Shown here piece by piece: positions 63,927 through 64,000 of a stretch of DNA of 64,000 bases. Position 1 is the stretch's first letter. Each line of letters opens with the position of its first letter. A program made the translations under genes and the position numbers. Source of the DNA: Gryllotalpicola ginsengisoli DSM 22003 (GTDB lineage: Bacteria; Actinomycetota; Actinomycetes; Actinomycetales; Microbacteriaceae); assembly GCF_000419445.1 (NCBI RefSeq), contig NZ_AULK01000002.1, forward strand, positions 310,001 to 374,000, written 5' to 3'. The notes beneath the pieces were generated by a model. It was not told where the DNA came from and ran no database searches. It saw only the letters and a program-made list of their open reading frames with translations.

Positions 63927-64000
63927 ATGCGTATCGGAATCCTGACCTCGGGCGGCGACTGCCCCGGTCTCAACGCCGTGATCCGCGGCGCGGTGCTCAA
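63927..64000 (+). CDS. pfkA: 6-phosphofructokinase, 3' truncated by window edge
   Basis: Only the first 24 residues are visible: [20 protein letters not shown], the N-terminal nucleotide-binding glycine loop of ATP- or PPi-dependent phosphofructokinase. A GAAGGAG ribosome site precedes the ATG. The rest lies outside the window. Confidence 0.88.
   Translation, partial: MRIGILTSGGDCPGLNAVIRGAVL

Overview
The window is a contiguous stretch of high-GC (about 70%) chromosome from an actinobacterium, most likely a member of the Microbacteriaceae. Signs of this are the F-type ATPase operon, the proS/nusA/ylxR/infB/rbfA and truB/ribF blocks, MEP-pathway isoprenoid genes (dxr, ispG), a DtxR-type iron box, frequent GTG starts, and a large number of start codons placed 6-7 bases after a TANNNT -10 hexamer (leaderless transcripts). 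No rRNA, tRNA, CRISPR array, prophage or full-length insertion sequence was seen, and no gap between genes exceeds 300 bases.

Layout. 1-5043: ATP synthase genes atpH(partial)-A-G-D-C, closed by a strong terminator. 5078-9327: yaaA, a MITE-like structured element (5904-6044), the repair pair ogt-tag, an M19 dipeptidase and an aldo/keto reductase. 9354-13682: a TetR repressor whose palindromic operator lies inside its own promoter, followed by a two-subunit ABC exporter with one degenerate ATP site. 13781-16330: a DUF4192 protein, a lipoprotein and a HAD phosphatase. 16434-19884: an aminotransferase, an Lrp regulator and a divergent aminobutyraldehyde dehydrogenase, which look like a putrescine-catabolism unit. 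19979-24311: a PP2C phosphatase, a zinc-ribbon/FHA protein and a two-P-loop FtsK/EccC-like membrane ATPase, a possible phospho-regulated export module without recognisable partners. 24349-26610: alanine dehydrogenase and an asparaginase preceded by a leaderless, translationally coupled 20-codon mini-ORF. 26667-35585: envelope and isoprenoid genes (OsmC, PlsC, a secreted lysozyme-like protein, an FKBP lipoprotein, dxr, an epimerase, a DsbA-like protein, a site-2 protease, ispG). 35646-36260: a small Doc/RHH toxin-antitoxin locus lodged between ispG and proS. 36297-43972: proS, an LLM oxidoreductase, nusA-ylxR-infB-rbfA, with no rimP next to nusA.

44013-48919: a five-gene siderophore uptake operon (reductase, two permeases, ATPase, binding lipoprotein) under a 19-bp DtxR-like box. 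48966-52994: a J-domain/NERD protein, a GNAT, mutY, a decayed uridine-kinase-like gene and a ketopantoate reductase. 53038-55783: truB, two small membrane proteins and ribF in overlapping order. 55817-60606: a ROK protein, an MFS transporter with a divergent LysR regulator, an SGNH hydrolase, a degenerate RbsD/FucU-like protein and a small membrane protein. 60641-64000: a SNF2-type helicase with a long structured leader, a tiny very acidic protein, a CYTH protein and the start of pfkA.

The most unusual items are the folded element at 5904-6044, the PP2C/FHA/EccC-like trio, the asparaginase leader ORF, the helicase leader, the widespread leaderless promoter signature, and a heavily over-used CGGATGC/GCATCCG heptamer that appears to override codon preference.
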